Source: an uncultured Paracoccaceae bacterium (lineage in GTDB: Bacteria; Pseudomonadota; Alphaproteobacteria; Rhodobacterales; Rhodobacteraceae). Taken from it: a stretch of 64,000 nucleotides of DNA. The position numbers and the translations under genes are program-made. This document shows, piece by piece, positions 1 through 11,288 of the stretch. The stretch's first letter is position 1. The number at the start of each line of letters is the position of its first letter. The notes beneath the pieces are model-generated. The model was not told the DNA's origin. It made no database searches and saw nothing but the letters and a program-made list of their open reading frames with translations. The stretch covers positions 62,001-126,000 of the forward strand of contig CANMTR010000003.1 in assembly GCA_947500825.1 (NCBI GenBank), read 5' to 3'.

Positions 1-846
1 ATGTTCGGCCTGTCCGCGCCCCGCATCCTCGATGGCGAAGGTCAGGCCGTGGGCCGGATTGCGCGTCAGTTCCTCCTCCGACAGGCCCACGGCGGCGGTG
101 GTGCAGAACAGCGTCGTCAGGTCCGGGCCGCCGAAGACCGGGCAGGTGGCCTGGGTGGCCGGAAGCGAGACCTCCCGCTGCCATCCGCCCTCCGCGTCGT
201 AGACGGCAACCCGGCTCGATCCCCAATGCGAGACCCATAGCTGTCCCTCCATGTCGCAGACGGCCCCGTCGGGCCTGTGCCCCTCCGCCGTCTCGTCGAC
301 GAAGGGTTCGGGCTCGCCCCGCGGCCAGCCGTCCGCGTCCAGCTCCCAGCGCATGATGACCTGCGTCGGCGTGTCCGTGAAGAAGGCGAAGCGCCGGTCG
401 GGGGTGAAGCATATGGCGTTCGGGATCGACAGGCCGCCGCGCAGGCGGGTCAGTTCGCCGTTGTGGAAGCGATAGATCGCGCCCGCGCCCCGCTCCTTGT
501 CGATCCCCATCGTCCCGATCCAGAACCCGCCCCAGGGGTCGGCGCGCCCGTCGTTGGAGCGGGTGGTGGGGTCGTCGGCCTCCAGCGCGCACAGGCTTTC
601 AGTCGCGCCGGTGTCGAGCGACAGGATCGTCAGGTCGGTCTCAGTCGCGACGATCACGTGCTCGCGGTCGACCCATCCCATGCACGAGACGAACCGGTCG
701 AAGCTCCAGTCGCGCAAGGCACCGTCCTCGCGCGACAGGATGCGCCGCGAGAGGATGTCGCACCACAGGAAGGACTGGCGCTCGGGGTGCCACAGGGGGC
801 CCTCTCCGAGCAGGCAGCGGCCGGTGTCGTGCACGGTGACCTTCAT
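1..846 (-). CDS. SMP-30/gluconolactonase/LRE family protein (3' end outside window)
   Basis: The gene reads leftward and runs off the window, so only the first 282 residues are visible. The start [20 protein letters not shown] and the segments [18 protein letters not shown] and [12 protein letters not shown] are characteristic of the SMP-30/gluconolactonase beta-propeller family, which hydrolyses sugar lactones with a bound divalent metal. The glutamate in the GEGP motif and the Asn/Asp of SNDGRAD are the usual metal ligands. Its ATG overlaps the dgoA stop by 4 bases (ATGA), so it is the last visible gene of a dgoK-dgoA-lactonase operon. That context suggests an aldonolactone such as galactono- or arabinono-lactone as substrate; the exact sugar is inference. 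Confidence 0.87.
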   Translation of the reverse strand, partial: MKVTVHDTGRCLLGEGPLWHPERQSFLWCDILSRRILSREDGALRDWSFDRFVSCMGWVDREHVIVATETDLTILSLDTGATESLCALEADDPTTRSNDGRADPWGGFWIGTMGIDKERGAGAIYRFHNGELTRLRGGLSIPNAICFTPDRRFAFFTDTPTQVIMRWELDADGWPRGEPEPFVDETAEGHRPDGAVCDMEGQLWVSHWGSSRVAVYDAEGGWQREVSLPATQATCPVFGGPDLTTLFCTTAAVGLSEEELTRNPAHGLTFAIEDAGRGQAEH

Positions 847-1445
847 GACCGAGCCGCGTCCCAGGCCTCGACCATCGACGCTGCGCGCGCGCCCACGTCG
901 CCCGCTTCGTCGCCGGGGCGATAGAGGCCGGTGCCGATCCCGAAACCGGCCGCGCCGGCGGCGAGCCAGTCGCGGAAATCTCCCGGCCCGACGCCGCCCA
1001 CCATGTAGACCCTGGTCTCCACCGGCAGGACCGCGCGCAGGGCCTTCAGGCCGTCGATCCCCATCTGGAACGCGGGAAAGACCTTCAACGCCGTGGCCCC
1101 GGCCCTCAACGCGGAGAAGCACTCCGAGGGCGTCAGGACCCCGGGATAGCTGTCGAGCCCGGCGGCGCGGGTGGCGGCGATCACCTCCGGGTCGCAATTC
1201 GGCGAGACGACCATTCGCCCTCCCGCATCGCGGACCCGGGCCACGTCCTCCGTCGACAGGACGGTTCCGGCACCGATCTGCGCGTGGGCCCCGTGGGCCT
1301 TCGCCATCGCCTCGATGGACGCGAACGGGGAGGGGGAGTTGAGCGGCACCTCCAACCGCGTGATGCCCGCCGCGATCAGCGCCTCCGCGACGGGGGCGGC
1401 CTCGATCGGCTCGATGCCGCGCAGGATCGCGATGATCTCTCTCAT
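843..1445 (-). CDS. dgoA: 2-dehydro-3-deoxy-6-phosphogalactonate aldolase
   Basis: A 200-residue class I aldolase of the KDPG/KDPGal family that cleaves 2-keto-3-deoxy-6-phosphogalactonate to pyruvate and D-glyceraldehyde 3-phosphate in the cytoplasm. The start [11 protein letters not shown], Glu32 in RLEVPLNSP (general acid/base), GAGTVL around residues 58-63, and the Schiff-base lysine Lys121 in ATALKVFPA all match the family. VGGVGP and [10 protein letters not shown] form the phosphate-binding end of the barrel. Length is normal. It overlaps dgoK upstream and the lactonase downstream by 4 bases each, giving a translationally coupled De Ley-Doudoroff galactonate operon. The preference for KDPGal over KDPG is inferred from the neighbouring dgoK. 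Confidence 0.93.
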   Translation of the reverse strand: MREIIAILRGIEPIEAAPVAEALIAAGITRLEVPLNSPSPFASIEAMAKAHGAHAQIGAGTVLSTEDVARVRDAGGRMVVSPNCDPEVIAATRAAGLDSYPGVLTPSECFSALRAGATALKVFPAFQMGIDGLKALRAVLPVETRVYMVGGVGPGDFRDWLAAGAAGFGIGTGLYRPGDEAGDVGARAASMVEAWDAARS

Positions 1446-2326
1446 GACGCCTCCTTGAGAATCTTTCGGGCGGCCCCGAGCCCGGCCAGGGTGCAGGCAT
1501 CGGCGCGCGTCACCATCGGCGCCGCGCCCTGGGCGCGCAGGGCCGCGGCATAGCGCGCGGCGAGCCCGCGCTCGCCGACCACCGCCACCGGCATGCCCAG
1601 CCAGTAGGGCCGCGCATGGGCCAGTTCCGCCCCGATCAGAAGGCCCGAGGCCCGCGCGCCGGAGCCCGCGGCCGTGCCCTCCAGCAGGTGCCGGGCGCGC
1701 AGGGCGAACAATCTCTGGGCCAGCGCCTCGGGCCGGCTCATCCCGTCCGACACCGCCTCGGCGAAGGCCGCCTCGTCGTCCGCGTCGTCGAGCGTGTGGG
1801 ACAGGACCGTGTGGTCGCGAAGCGCCCCGAACAGCTCGCCCGTCATCGCGGTCTGGAACGATACGACCTCCCCGGCCGAAATCTGGGCCCATTTCGTATG
1901 GGTTCCCGGCAGGCAGATCGTCCCGTCGAAGCCTGGATTGAGGCCGAGGAACCCCGCGATCTGGGTTTCTTCGCCGCGCATCACGTCCGCCGCCGGCCGG
2001 TCCTGCCGCAGCCCCGGAACGATATGGACGGACCCGCCGTCGCCCGCCCGCGTCAGGGGCCCGCCCACGGGAGTGCAGGGCACCTGGCGATAGGGTGCCT
2101 CCACCCAGCCCTGGCGCGCGCCGACCATGCCGCAGGCGATCACGGGAACCGACGTGCCGGGCGCGAGCGCCTCGAGGAGGCCGTGGAGGGCGGGGGCGAA
2201 CCCGTCGCGCGTCAGGCGGCCCATCCCGTCCTCCGACGCGGCCTCGGCCACGGGGCTGCGCCCGTCCATCGCCCAGGCCCGTAGGCGGGTCGTGCCCCAA
2301 TCCACCGCGATCCAGTCCGGGTTCAT
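1442..2326 (-). CDS. dgoK: 2-dehydro-3-deoxygalactonokinase
   Basis: This 294-residue kinase phosphorylates 2-keto-3-deoxygalactonate at C6, making the substrate of DgoA. The N-terminal [14 protein letters not shown] is the phosphate-1 motif of the DgoK fold, and [12 protein letters not shown] and GLLIGAEL are also typical. I start at MNPDWIAV rather than at an in-frame ATG 45 bases upstream, because a GGAGG ribosome site lies just before this ATG and the conserved fold begins here. The stop overlaps the dgoA start (ATGA). No transcriptional regulator is visible beside the operon in this window. Confidence 0.92.
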   Translation of the reverse strand: MNPDWIAVDWGTTRLRAWAMDGRSPVAEAASEDGMGRLTRDGFAPALHGLLEALAPGTSVPVIACGMVGARQGWVEAPYRQVPCTPVGGPLTRAGDGGSVHIVPGLRQDRPAADVMRGEETQIAGFLGLNPGFDGTICLPGTHTKWAQISAGEVVSFQTAMTGELFGALRDHTVLSHTLDDADDEAAFAEAVSDGMSRPEALAQRLFALRARHLLEGTAAGSGARASGLLIGAELAHARPYWLGMPVAVVGERGLAARYAAALRAQGAAPMVTRADACTLAGLGAARKILKEAS

Positions 2327-2455
2327 CTCGCCTCCGTCCGTTTTACCGGCAGATGGGGCGAAACAGCGCACCGTCCAGCATCCGGGCGATTTGCGTCCCG
2401 CCGCCGGGCACCGCCGAACGGCCCCGGTGGCGGGTGCGGCGCATGGCGCCGGGGC

Positions 2456-2848
2456 TCAGATCTCGGGGTCGAAATCGAGCGCGACGCCGTTAATGCAGTA
2501 GCGCAGGCCGGTCGGGTCCGGGCCGTCCGGGAAGACGTGGCCCAGATGCGCCTCGCAGCGCGCGCAATGGACCTCGGTGCGCTTCATGAACAGCTTGCGG
2601 TCCTCCGACGTTTCCACGTTCTCGTCGTCGGCGGGCTTGTAGAAGGACGGCCAGCCGGTGCCGGACTCGAACTTGTGCGCCTGGTCGAAGACCGGCAGCC
2701 CGCAGCACACGCAGTTGTACGTGCCCGCTTCCTTGGGAAAGTCCTCGTATGTGCCGGCCCGTTCGGTGCCGTGCTTGCGGGTGACCTTGTAGGCCATGTC
2801 GGAAAGCTGCTCGCGCCATTCCGCATCGGTCTTCGTTATCTTTTCCAT
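2456..2848 (-). CDS. msrB: Peptide-methionine (R)-S-oxide reductase MsrB
   Basis: A 130-residue stand-alone MsrB that reduces methionine-R-sulfoxide in oxidised proteins. Zinc ligands are Cys46/Cys49 (NCVCCGLP) and Cys95/Cys98 (HCARCEAHLGH). The catalytic cysteine is Cys118 in the RYCIN motif, and GTGWPSF is the substrate-binding loop. Length and start MEKITKTDAEWREQL are normal for cytoplasmic bacterial MsrB, and no signal peptide is present. It is transcribed divergently from the OlsB-like gene across an 87-base gap and is separated from dgoK by about 130 bases, so it is probably its own transcription unit. Confidence 0.96.
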   Translation of the reverse strand: MEKITKTDAEWREQLSDMAYKVTRKHGTERAGTYEDFPKEAGTYNCVCCGLPVFDQAHKFESGTGWPSFYKPADDENVETSEDRKLFMKRTEVHCARCEAHLGHVFPDGPDPTGLRYCINGVALDFDPEI

Positions 2849-2935
2849 GTCGTCCTCGGGAATGTCGGGGATGGAACCGCGCCGGGGCGGTTCACTTGCG
2901 TCTCGAACCCGATACATAAGTCTTTCAGGGGACAC

Positions 2936-3673
2936 ATGAAGGCCCGGAGAATGCCGATACCCATCCTGGCCAAGGGCAGGTACCGCGCCGTCGAGGCGCA
3001 GGACGCGGCCGATGTCGCGCGGGCGATGTCCCTGCGCGCCCGGTCGTTTCCCGTCGACCGCGCGGGCGGCGACGCCTGGGACGCGTCCTTCCGCCACGTC
3101 CTCGTGGAGGACGCGGCCACGGGCGAGGCGCTGGCCGCCTTCCGCATGGCGACGCTCGCCCCGCACGAGGCCGCGAGAAGTTGCACGGGCACGACCTACG
3201 ACCTCTCGGGCCTGTCCCGGCGCCCGGGCCCGTTCGTGGAGGTCGGGCGGTTCTGCCTTCACCCCGAGCGGCGCGATGCCGACGCGCTGCGCCTCGCCCT
3301 GGCGGCGCTGACGCGGATCGTCGACGCGGCCGGCGCCGAGATGCTGTTCGGCTGCGCCTCGTTTCGCGGAACCGACTGGCGCGCCCACGCCCCCGCGCTC
3401 GCGCGCCTTCACGACCGCCACCTCGCCCCGCCGGCCTGGCGGCCCCGCGCGACGGCGCCGCGCACCGTCCCGCTCGCCCGAGCCACGGAGAGCGGCGCGC
3501 CGGGGCCTGCGGCGATGCCGCCGCTCCTGCGCTCCTATCTGGGGATGGGCGGCCGCGTCTCCGACCATGCCGTGATCGACGAGGCCATGGACACGCTCCA
3601 CGTCTTCACCGGGATCGATGTCGGGGCGATCCCGGCCGCCCGCCGGCGCCTGCTGCGCGCCACCGCCGGATAG
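2936..3673 (+). CDS. OlsB-like N-acyltransferase (ornithine or glutamine lipid synthesis)
   Basis: A 245-residue protein of the GNAT/hemolysin-like OlsB family, which transfers a 3-hydroxyacyl group from acyl-ACP to the alpha-amine of an amino acid to make a lyso-aminolipid. Family features seen are SLRARSF near the N-terminus, the core segment FVEVGRFCLHPE, and FGCASFRGTD. I chose the first ATG because AGGGG stands just upstream; a second ATG lies 15 bases in. The usual partner OlsA is not adjacent. The stand-alone setting leaves open the roseobacter paralogue GlsB, which makes glutamine lipid. The substrate is therefore not assigned. Confidence 0.72.
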   Translation: MKARRMPIPILAKGRYRAVEAQDAADVARAMSLRARSFPVDRAGGDAWDASFRHVLVEDAATGEALAAFRMATLAPHEAARSCTGTTYDLSGLSRRPGPFVEVGRFCLHPERRDADALRLALAALTRIVDAAGAEMLFGCASFRGTDWRAHAPALARLHDRHLAPPAWRPRATAPRTVPLARATESGAPGPAAMPPLLRSYLGMGGRVSDHAVIDEAMDTLHVFTGIDVGAIPAARRRLLRATAG

Positions 3674-3719
3674 GCGGGAGGCGCTTGATGCGGGCCGGCC
3701 GCCCGTCTACGTCGCGGCC

Positions 3720-5531
<1,812 letters not shown>

Positions 5532-5666
5532 TCACATCCATGTGTGTTGAGACCCTGCGCGGGACGTGGTCCGAGAGCGTCGCCGAGGGTGGAAGTGCCG
5601 GTTTTGCGGTCGCGGACAAACTCGGACTTGAATGGAACCTCGGCAGCGATCGCGCGTCGTTCGGCC

Positions 5667-5681
5667 ACTGTCCGGGACAGT
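5667..5681. promoter_or_regulatory. 15-bp inverted repeat upstream of the outer-membrane barrel gene
   Basis: ACTGTCC-G-GGACAGT is a perfect 7-bp inverted repeat with a one-base centre. It lies about 60 bases upstream of the barrel ATG, inside the 209-base gap after uup. Size and position suit a dimeric repressor or activator site, but no regulator can be named from the window. Confidence 0.3.
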
Positions 5682-5740
5682 CGGAAGCGGCCAGAGCGCC
5701 GCGACGCAGAAACACGATCTGTGACAAAGGAGCAGAAACA

Positions 5741-6451
5741 ATGAAATTCATCACAATGACCGCCGTCGGCGCCCTGATCGCCGGTGCCGCTCATGCCGGT
5801 GGCATCGCCCCGGCCCCGTCCGAGCCGCTCGTGATGGCGCCCGCCACGCCGGTCGCCGCCACCAACTGGACCGGCGGCTATGCCGGTGCCTCGCTGGGCT
5901 ACGGCGCGGTTGACGCCGACGGCGCGCCCGGCCTCGAAGACAACGACTTCGGCTTCGACGGCGACGACAACTTCGACGACGACGAGTTCGACATCGACAT
6001 CGATGGCGACGGCGCTATCGGCGGTGTCTACGGCGGCTACCAGTACGACTTCGGCTCGTTCGTGGTCGGTGGTGAAGCGGACCTGAACGCCGCCAACCTC
6101 GACTTCGACGACGACGGCATCGGCGACTTCATCGAAGGCGGCACCGACTCCTTCGACAACGACGGCGGCGCCTCGATCGACCAGATCCACCGCCTGAAGC
6201 TGCGTGCCGGCTACGACGCCGGTAGCGCCCTGATCTACGGTGTCGTGGGTGCCGCCTACGCCGAGGCCGAGATCTTCGAAGAAGATTTCTCCGACACCGG
6301 CTACGTCGTGGGTGCGGGCGTGGACTACCAGTTCCGCTCCAACATCACCCTGGGCGGCGAAGTTCTGTACCACCAGTGGGACGACTTCGACGACACCGGC
6401 ATCGACTTCGAAGCCACCACCGCGCAGGTGCGCGTGGGCTACCAGTTCTGA
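5741..6451 (+). CDS. Acidic outer-membrane beta-barrel protein (OmpA-like/porin-family small barrel)
   Basis: A 236-residue exported protein. Residues 1-19 form a signal peptide (MKFITMTAVGALIAGAAHA). The segments WTGGYAGASLGYG, GGVYGGYQYDFGSFVVGGE, LKLRAGYDAGSALIYGVVG and the terminal VRVGYQF are alternating beta-strands ending in Phe, the usual BAM signal. This matches the small 8-stranded outer-membrane barrels of alphaproteobacteria. Unusual are Asp-rich loops at about residues 67-90, 121-141, 178-185 and 214-223. Two of them read like EF-hand loops (DIDGDGAIGG, DFDDDGIGDFIE). The AAAGGAG ribosome site is strong and a rho-independent terminator follows, so this looks like a monocistronic, well-expressed gene. 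Ligand and function are unknown. Confidence 0.85.
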   Translation: MKFITMTAVGALIAGAAHAGGIAPAPSEPLVMAPATPVAATNWTGGYAGASLGYGAVDADGAPGLEDNDFGFDGDDNFDDDEFDIDIDGDGAIGGVYGGYQYDFGSFVVGGEADLNAANLDFDDDGIGDFIEGGTDSFDNDGGASIDQIHRLKLRAGYDAGSALIYGVVGAAYAEAEIFEEDFSDTGYVVGAGVDYQFRSNITLGGEVLYHQWDDFDDTGIDFEATTAQVRVGYQF

Positions 6452-6476
6452 TCCATACTGGATCGGACACGGGATC

Positions 6477-6506
6477 AAGGGCCGGCTCTGCCGGCCCTTT
6501 TTCTTT
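6477..6506 (+). terminator. Rho-independent terminator of the barrel gene
   Basis: GGGCCGGC (6479-6486), loop TCT, GCCGGCCC (6490-6497), then a run of five T. The perfect 8-bp GC stem begins 28 bases after the barrel stop codon and ends before cysS. Confidence 0.88.
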
Positions 6507-6568
6507 GCCCGCTTGCCAGTCGCGGCCGATCTTGCGACACGCGGAGCCGCGACCGGCAGGGGCCCCAG

Positions 6569-7945
<1,377 letters not shown>

Positions 7946-8018
7946 CGCCCTTGCGGGAGGCGGGGGGAAGCGCGTATATGCCGCCCGATCCGCACGACAT
8001 TTCCGGGGAGAGAGACCC

Positions 8019-8759
8019 ATGGCCGGCCATTCCAAGTGGGCGAACATCCAGCATCGCAAGGGGCGCCAGGACGCCGCGCGGTCGAAGCTGTTTTCCAAGC
8101 TGGCGAAGGAGATCACCGTCGCCGCCAAGATGGGCGATCCCGATCCCGACAAGAACCCGCGCCTGCGCCTCGCGGTGAAGGAGGCCAAGACGCAGTCGGT
8201 CCCCAAGGACGTGATCGACCGCGCGATCAAGAAGTCCCAGGGCGGCGATTCCGAGAACTACGAGGAGATCCGCTACGAGGGCTACGGGCCGAACGGCGTC
8301 GCGCTCATCGTCGAGGCCATGACCGACAACCGCAACCGCACCGCCTCCACCGTGCGTTCGACCTTCTCCAAGAACGGCGGCAACCTGGGCGAGACGGGCA
8401 GCGTGTCGTTCATGTTCGACCGCAAGGGCCAGATCGTCTATCCGCCCGAGGCGGGCAGCTACGACGACGTGATGATGGCCGCGATCGAGGCAGGCGCCGA
8501 GGACGTGGAAAGCTCCGAGGACGGCCACGCCGTCTGGTGCGCCGACACCGACCTGAACGACGTCTCGACCGCGCTGGAGGAGACACTGGGCGAATCGCAG
8601 TCGACCAAGCTCGTCTGGCGCCCCCAGACCACCACCGAGCTCGACCTCGAGGGCATGCAGAAGCTCATGAAGCTGATGGACGCCCTCGATGACGACGACG
8701 ACGTGCAGAACGTCACCGCCAACTTCGACGCCTCCGACGAGGTCATGGCGCAGCTCTAG
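8019..8759 (+). CDS. YebC/PmpR family protein (transcriptional regulator or translation factor)
   Basis: A 246-residue protein beginning [18 protein letters not shown], the hallmark start of the YebC/TACO1 family. The segments [27 protein letters not shown] and [15 protein letters not shown] are conserved. YebC members were first described as DNA-binding regulators; TACO1 and some bacterial members help translate difficult sequences such as proline runs. The local role is not determined by sequence. A GGGGAGAG ribosome site precedes the ATG. In many proteobacteria yebC lies beside ruvC, which is not seen here. Confidence 0.93.
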   Translation: MAGHSKWANIQHRKGRQDAARSKLFSKLAKEITVAAKMGDPDPDKNPRLRLAVKEAKTQSVPKDVIDRAIKKSQGGDSENYEEIRYEGYGPNGVALIVEAMTDNRNRTASTVRSTFSKNGGNLGETGSVSFMFDRKGQIVYPPEAGSYDDVMMAAIEAGAEDVESSEDGHAVWCADTDLNDVSTALEETLGESQSTKLVWRPQTTTELDLEGMQKLMKLMDALDDDDDVQNVTANFDASDEVMAQL

Positions 8760-9089
8760 ACGTGATGGCGGAAGTCCCCATAGCGCCGGGAAGAGAAAGC
8801 CCGCCTGAGGGAGGCGACCACTCGGCGGCGCATTGACAGGGTGCGGCGGCGCGAGTCCCGCATCGAGGCATGTGAGTTCCGGGCACAACACGACGTCGAT
8901 CTCGGCGTTCTGGCCGTGACCTGGGGCGTCGTGTTCCCGACGGTCACCTACGTTCCCGAGAGCGACACGACGGCCACGCGGCTCAAGGCCCTGAACCTGT
9001 TCGTATGGATCATCCCCTTGCTGGTGCCCGTGCCGGTCGCCTGGGTCTGGAAGAGGACGTGGCCGCGTCGTTGAGCCGGCCCACTGTGC
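8760..9089. other. 330-base gap with one doubtful small membrane ORF
   Basis: Between the convergent YebC and DksA-like genes there is no confident gene. One plus-strand frame, 8841-9074, could encode 77 residues. Its last 30 (ALNLFVWIIPLLVPVPVAWV, then basic residues) look like a membrane helix with a positive end, but there is no ribosome site, and the N-terminal part is Arg-rich like an out-of-frame GC-rich read. It may be the decayed end of a membrane protein gene. No terminator with a T-run is obvious. Confidence 0.3.
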
Positions 9090-9362
9090 CTACTTGAGCT
9101 GGCTGTCCTTCGATCCGCGGCGGTTGATGCCGCCCGCGGGCCGGCGCGCCCCGTCGCGCTCGGACTGGCACTCCACGCAGAGCTGCACGCCCGGGATCGC
9201 CTCCCGCCGCCGCTCGGGGATCGGCTCGTCGCATTCCGCGCACCTCTCCCGCGAGGGCTTCTCTCCAGGGCCGCGCTTTGCCTTCATCCGCGCCAGCTCG
9301 TCCGCGACCGAGGCCTCGATCTGTTCGTTCACCGCGCCGTCGCGGCTCCATCCGCCCGCCAT
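9090..9362 (-). CDS. DksA/TraR family C4 zinc-finger protein
   Basis: A 90-residue protein starting MAGGWSRDGAVNEQI with a C4 zinc finger, CAECDEPIPE then CVECQ (Cys-X2-Cys ... Cys-X2-Cys), as in short DksA/TraR (YbiI-like) proteins. These proteins bind the RNA polymerase secondary channel or are of unknown function. This one lacks most of the long coiled coil of full-size DksA. The chosen ATG is preceded by GGAGG at good spacing; an in-frame ATG 15 bases upstream has no such site. It converges on the YebC gene and is divergent from the LysE gene. Confidence 0.85.
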   Translation of the reverse strand: MAGGWSRDGAVNEQIEASVADELARMKAKRGPGEKPSRERCAECDEPIPERRREAIPGVQLCVECQSERDGARRPAGGINRRGSKDSQLK

Positions 9363-9452
9363 GACAGGTCCCTCCATGCTGGGGCGTCATGTAGGTGCCC
9401 GCGCCGCGGCGGGCAAACCCGGGCCCGCTGGACGCCCGGCGATCCCGGCGCT

Positions 9453-10061
9453 ATGCCCGCCGCCATGACGTCCCTGATGCCGGGTTTCGCGCTCGGTCTC
9501 TCCCTCATCCTCGCCATCGGCGCGCAGAACGCCTTCGTCCTGCGCCAGGGGCTCCGCCGCGCCCATGTGGGCGCCGTGGTCCTGACATGCGCGGCGTCCG
9601 ACGCCGTGCTGATCGCGGCCGGCGTCGCGGGCTTCGGCTGGCTGGTGGAGGCCGCGCCCTGGATCGCCCCGGTCATGACCTGGGGCGGCGCCGCGTTCCT
9701 CGTCGTCTATGGCGCCCTTTCCTTCCGCAACGCGGCCCGCGGCGGCGAGACGCTGGAGGGCGCGGGGCAGGGCGCCGGCACGCGCCGCGCGGCCGTGGCG
9801 ACCTGCCTCGTCCTGACCTGGGCCAATCCCCACGTCTATCTCGACACCGTGGTCCTGCTGGGATCTGTCGCCAGCACCTATCCCGATCCGGCCCTCTTCG
9901 GCGCGGGCGCGGTGGCGGCCTCCTTCACCTTCTTCGCGGCATTGGGATACGGCGCGCGTGCCCTCTCCCCACTCTTCGCCCGCGCGCGCGCCTGGCGCGT
10001 GCTCGACGCGGTGGTGGGCGCGACCATGTGGGCGCTGGCGCTGATGCTGGTGCTCACGTGA
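9453..10061 (+). CDS. LysE/ArgO family amino-acid exporter
   Basis: A 202-residue inner-membrane protein with about six hydrophobic segments. The N-terminal PGFALGLSLILAIGAQNAF and the later WANPHVYLDTVVLLG are diagnostic of the LysE/ArgO subgroup, which exports basic amino acids such as arginine or lysine by exchange with protons. A second ATG lies 12 bases downstream and neither has a clear ribosome site, so the first few residues are uncertain. Its stop overlaps the GTG start of the DMT transporter (GTGA), so the two exporters are coupled. Confidence 0.9.
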   Translation: MPAAMTSLMPGFALGLSLILAIGAQNAFVLRQGLRRAHVGAVVLTCAASDAVLIAAGVAGFGWLVEAAPWIAPVMTWGGAAFLVVYGALSFRNAARGGETLEGAGQGAGTRRAAVATCLVLTWANPHVYLDTVVLLGSVASTYPDPALFGAGAVAASFTFFAALGYGARALSPLFARARAWRVLDAVVGATMWALALMLVLT

Positions 10062-10942
10062 GCCGCCCCGCGCGCCCCCTGGCCGGCGTCGGCTGGATGC
10101 TCGTCACGGGCGTGTTGTTCGTCTGCGTCACCGCGTCCGTGAAGCATCTCGGCGATCGGGTCCCGGCCGCCGAGGCGGCGTTCCTGCGCTACTTTTTGGG
10201 GCTGGTCTTCCTGATCCCCCTCGCGCGTCCCGTCCTCGCGGCCTTCGGCGACCGGCGGCGGGTCAGGCTCTTCGCGCTCAGGGGGGCGTTCCACGGCATC
10301 GGCGTCATCCTGTGGTTCTTCGCCATGACGCAGATCCCCATCGCCGAGGTTACGGCGCTCAACTATCTCTCGCCCGTCTATGTCAGCCTCGGTGCCGCCC
10401 TTGTCCTGGGCGAGCGGATTTCCTGGCCACGGATCACGGCGATCTGCGCGGCCCTTCTGGGCGTCCTCATCATCCTGAGGCCCGGGTTCCGGGAGGTCTC
10501 GCCGGGTCATCTCGCCATGATGGGCACGGCGATCCTTTTCGCGGCATCCTACCTCATCGCCAAGGTGATGTCCGACGAGGTCGCGCCGTCCGTCGTGGTG
10601 GCGATGCTGTCGATCTGGGTCACGCTGGCCCTCGCGCCCTTCGCCGCGGCCGTCTGGGTCTGGCCGAGCCGGGACGAGGTGGCCTGGCTCTTTCTCGTCG
10701 CCACCCTCGCCACGACGGGGCATTTCACCATGACGCTCGCGTTCAAGTGCGCGCCGATCACGGTGACCCAGCCGGTGACCTTCCTGCAGCTCGTCTGGGC
10801 CACGCTGCTGGGATGGGTCCTGTTCGGCGAGGGGGTCGACGCCTTCGTGCTCACGGGCGGGGCGATCATCATCGGCGCCGTGGTGATCATCTCCATCCGG
10901 GAGGCCCGACAGGCGGCGCGGACGCCCCCGGTCGCGCCGTGA
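10058..10942 (+). CDS. DMT superfamily (EamA) transporter
   Basis: A 294-residue integral membrane protein with about ten helices arranged as two EamA repeats. Conserved features are RYFLGLVFLIPLA, LNYLSPVYVSLGAALVLGER (end of repeat one) and TFLQLVWATLLGWVLFGE (end of repeat two). The GTG start overlaps the LysE stop by 4 bases, and no better start lies downstream. EamA transporters export metabolites or amino acids; the substrate cannot be read from sequence. Pairing with a LysE exporter suggests a shared role in efflux of small metabolites. Confidence 0.88.
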   Translation: MSRPARPLAGVGWMLVTGVLFVCVTASVKHLGDRVPAAEAAFLRYFLGLVFLIPLARPVLAAFGDRRRVRLFALRGAFHGIGVILWFFAMTQIPIAEVTALNYLSPVYVSLGAALVLGERISWPRITAICAALLGVLIILRPGFREVSPGHLAMMGTAILFAASYLIAKVMSDEVAPSVVVAMLSIWVTLALAPFAAAVWVWPSRDEVAWLFLVATLATTGHFTMTLAFKCAPITVTQPVTFLQLVWATLLGWVLFGEGVDAFVLTGGAIIIGAVVIISIREARQAARTPPVAP

Positions 10943-11117
10943 ACGTCGCGTTCCGCATGAGGACCGCGACGTAATATCCCGGATTGAATTATCTTTCTTG
11001 CCGATTTTACCAGGCGGATGATGTGATCCCGCCCTCGGGAAATCTACCAAGCTCCGGTCGCCATCCCCGCCTCGAAAACTTCCCGGGGCGGCATCGGGAT
11101 TTTCGCGCGCCTGGGTC

Positions 11118-11145
11118 TTGCGGAACCCGCCCGGCGCCGTTAGAG
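11118..11145 (+). promoter_or_regulatory. Probable promoter of tRNA-Val
   Basis: TTGCGG (11118-11123) and TTAGAG (11140-11145) are separated by 16 bases. The predicted transcription start falls a few bases before the tRNA 5' end at 11157. The rest of the gap from 10943 shows no other feature. Confidence 0.45.
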
Positions 11146-11156
11146 CAGCCGTCACC

Positions 11157-11231
11157 GGGCGGTTAGCTCAGCGGTAGAGCACTTCGTTCACACCGAAGGG
11201 GTCACTGGTTCGATCCCAGTACCGCCCACCA
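11157..11231 (+). tRNA. tRNA-Val (anticodon CAC)
   Basis: The sequence folds as a complete cloverleaf. The acceptor GGGCGGT pairs with ACCGCCC, the D-arm is AGCTCAGCGGTAGAGC, and the anticodon stem CTTCG/CGAAG holds the loop TTCACAC (anticodon CAC, reading GUG). The T-arm contains GGTTCGATCC. The 3' CCA is encoded in the DNA at 11229-11231. No attachment-site repeat or integrase is seen beside it. Confidence 0.97.
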
Positions 11232-11288
11232 TGTTCCCTCTCGCGCGATACTCGTTGGGTCGCCGCCCCCTCGCGGAGGCGGCGCGCC

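Noticed and set aside
843-2300. 485-residue minus-strand frame ending in the DgoA sequence
   Set aside because: Only the last 200 residues are DgoA. The first part is an Arg/Gly-rich out-of-frame read of dgoK. The real start is the ATG at 1445 overlapping the dgoK stop.
8841-9074. 77-residue plus-strand frame with a membrane-like end
   Set aside because: No ribosome site and an Arg-rich first half. Kept only as a remark in the gap entry, possibly a gene remnant.
11157-11231. tRNA-Val as integration site of a genomic island
   Set aside because: No integrase, no direct repeat of the tRNA 3' end was seen, and flanking genes are ordinary chromosomal genes.
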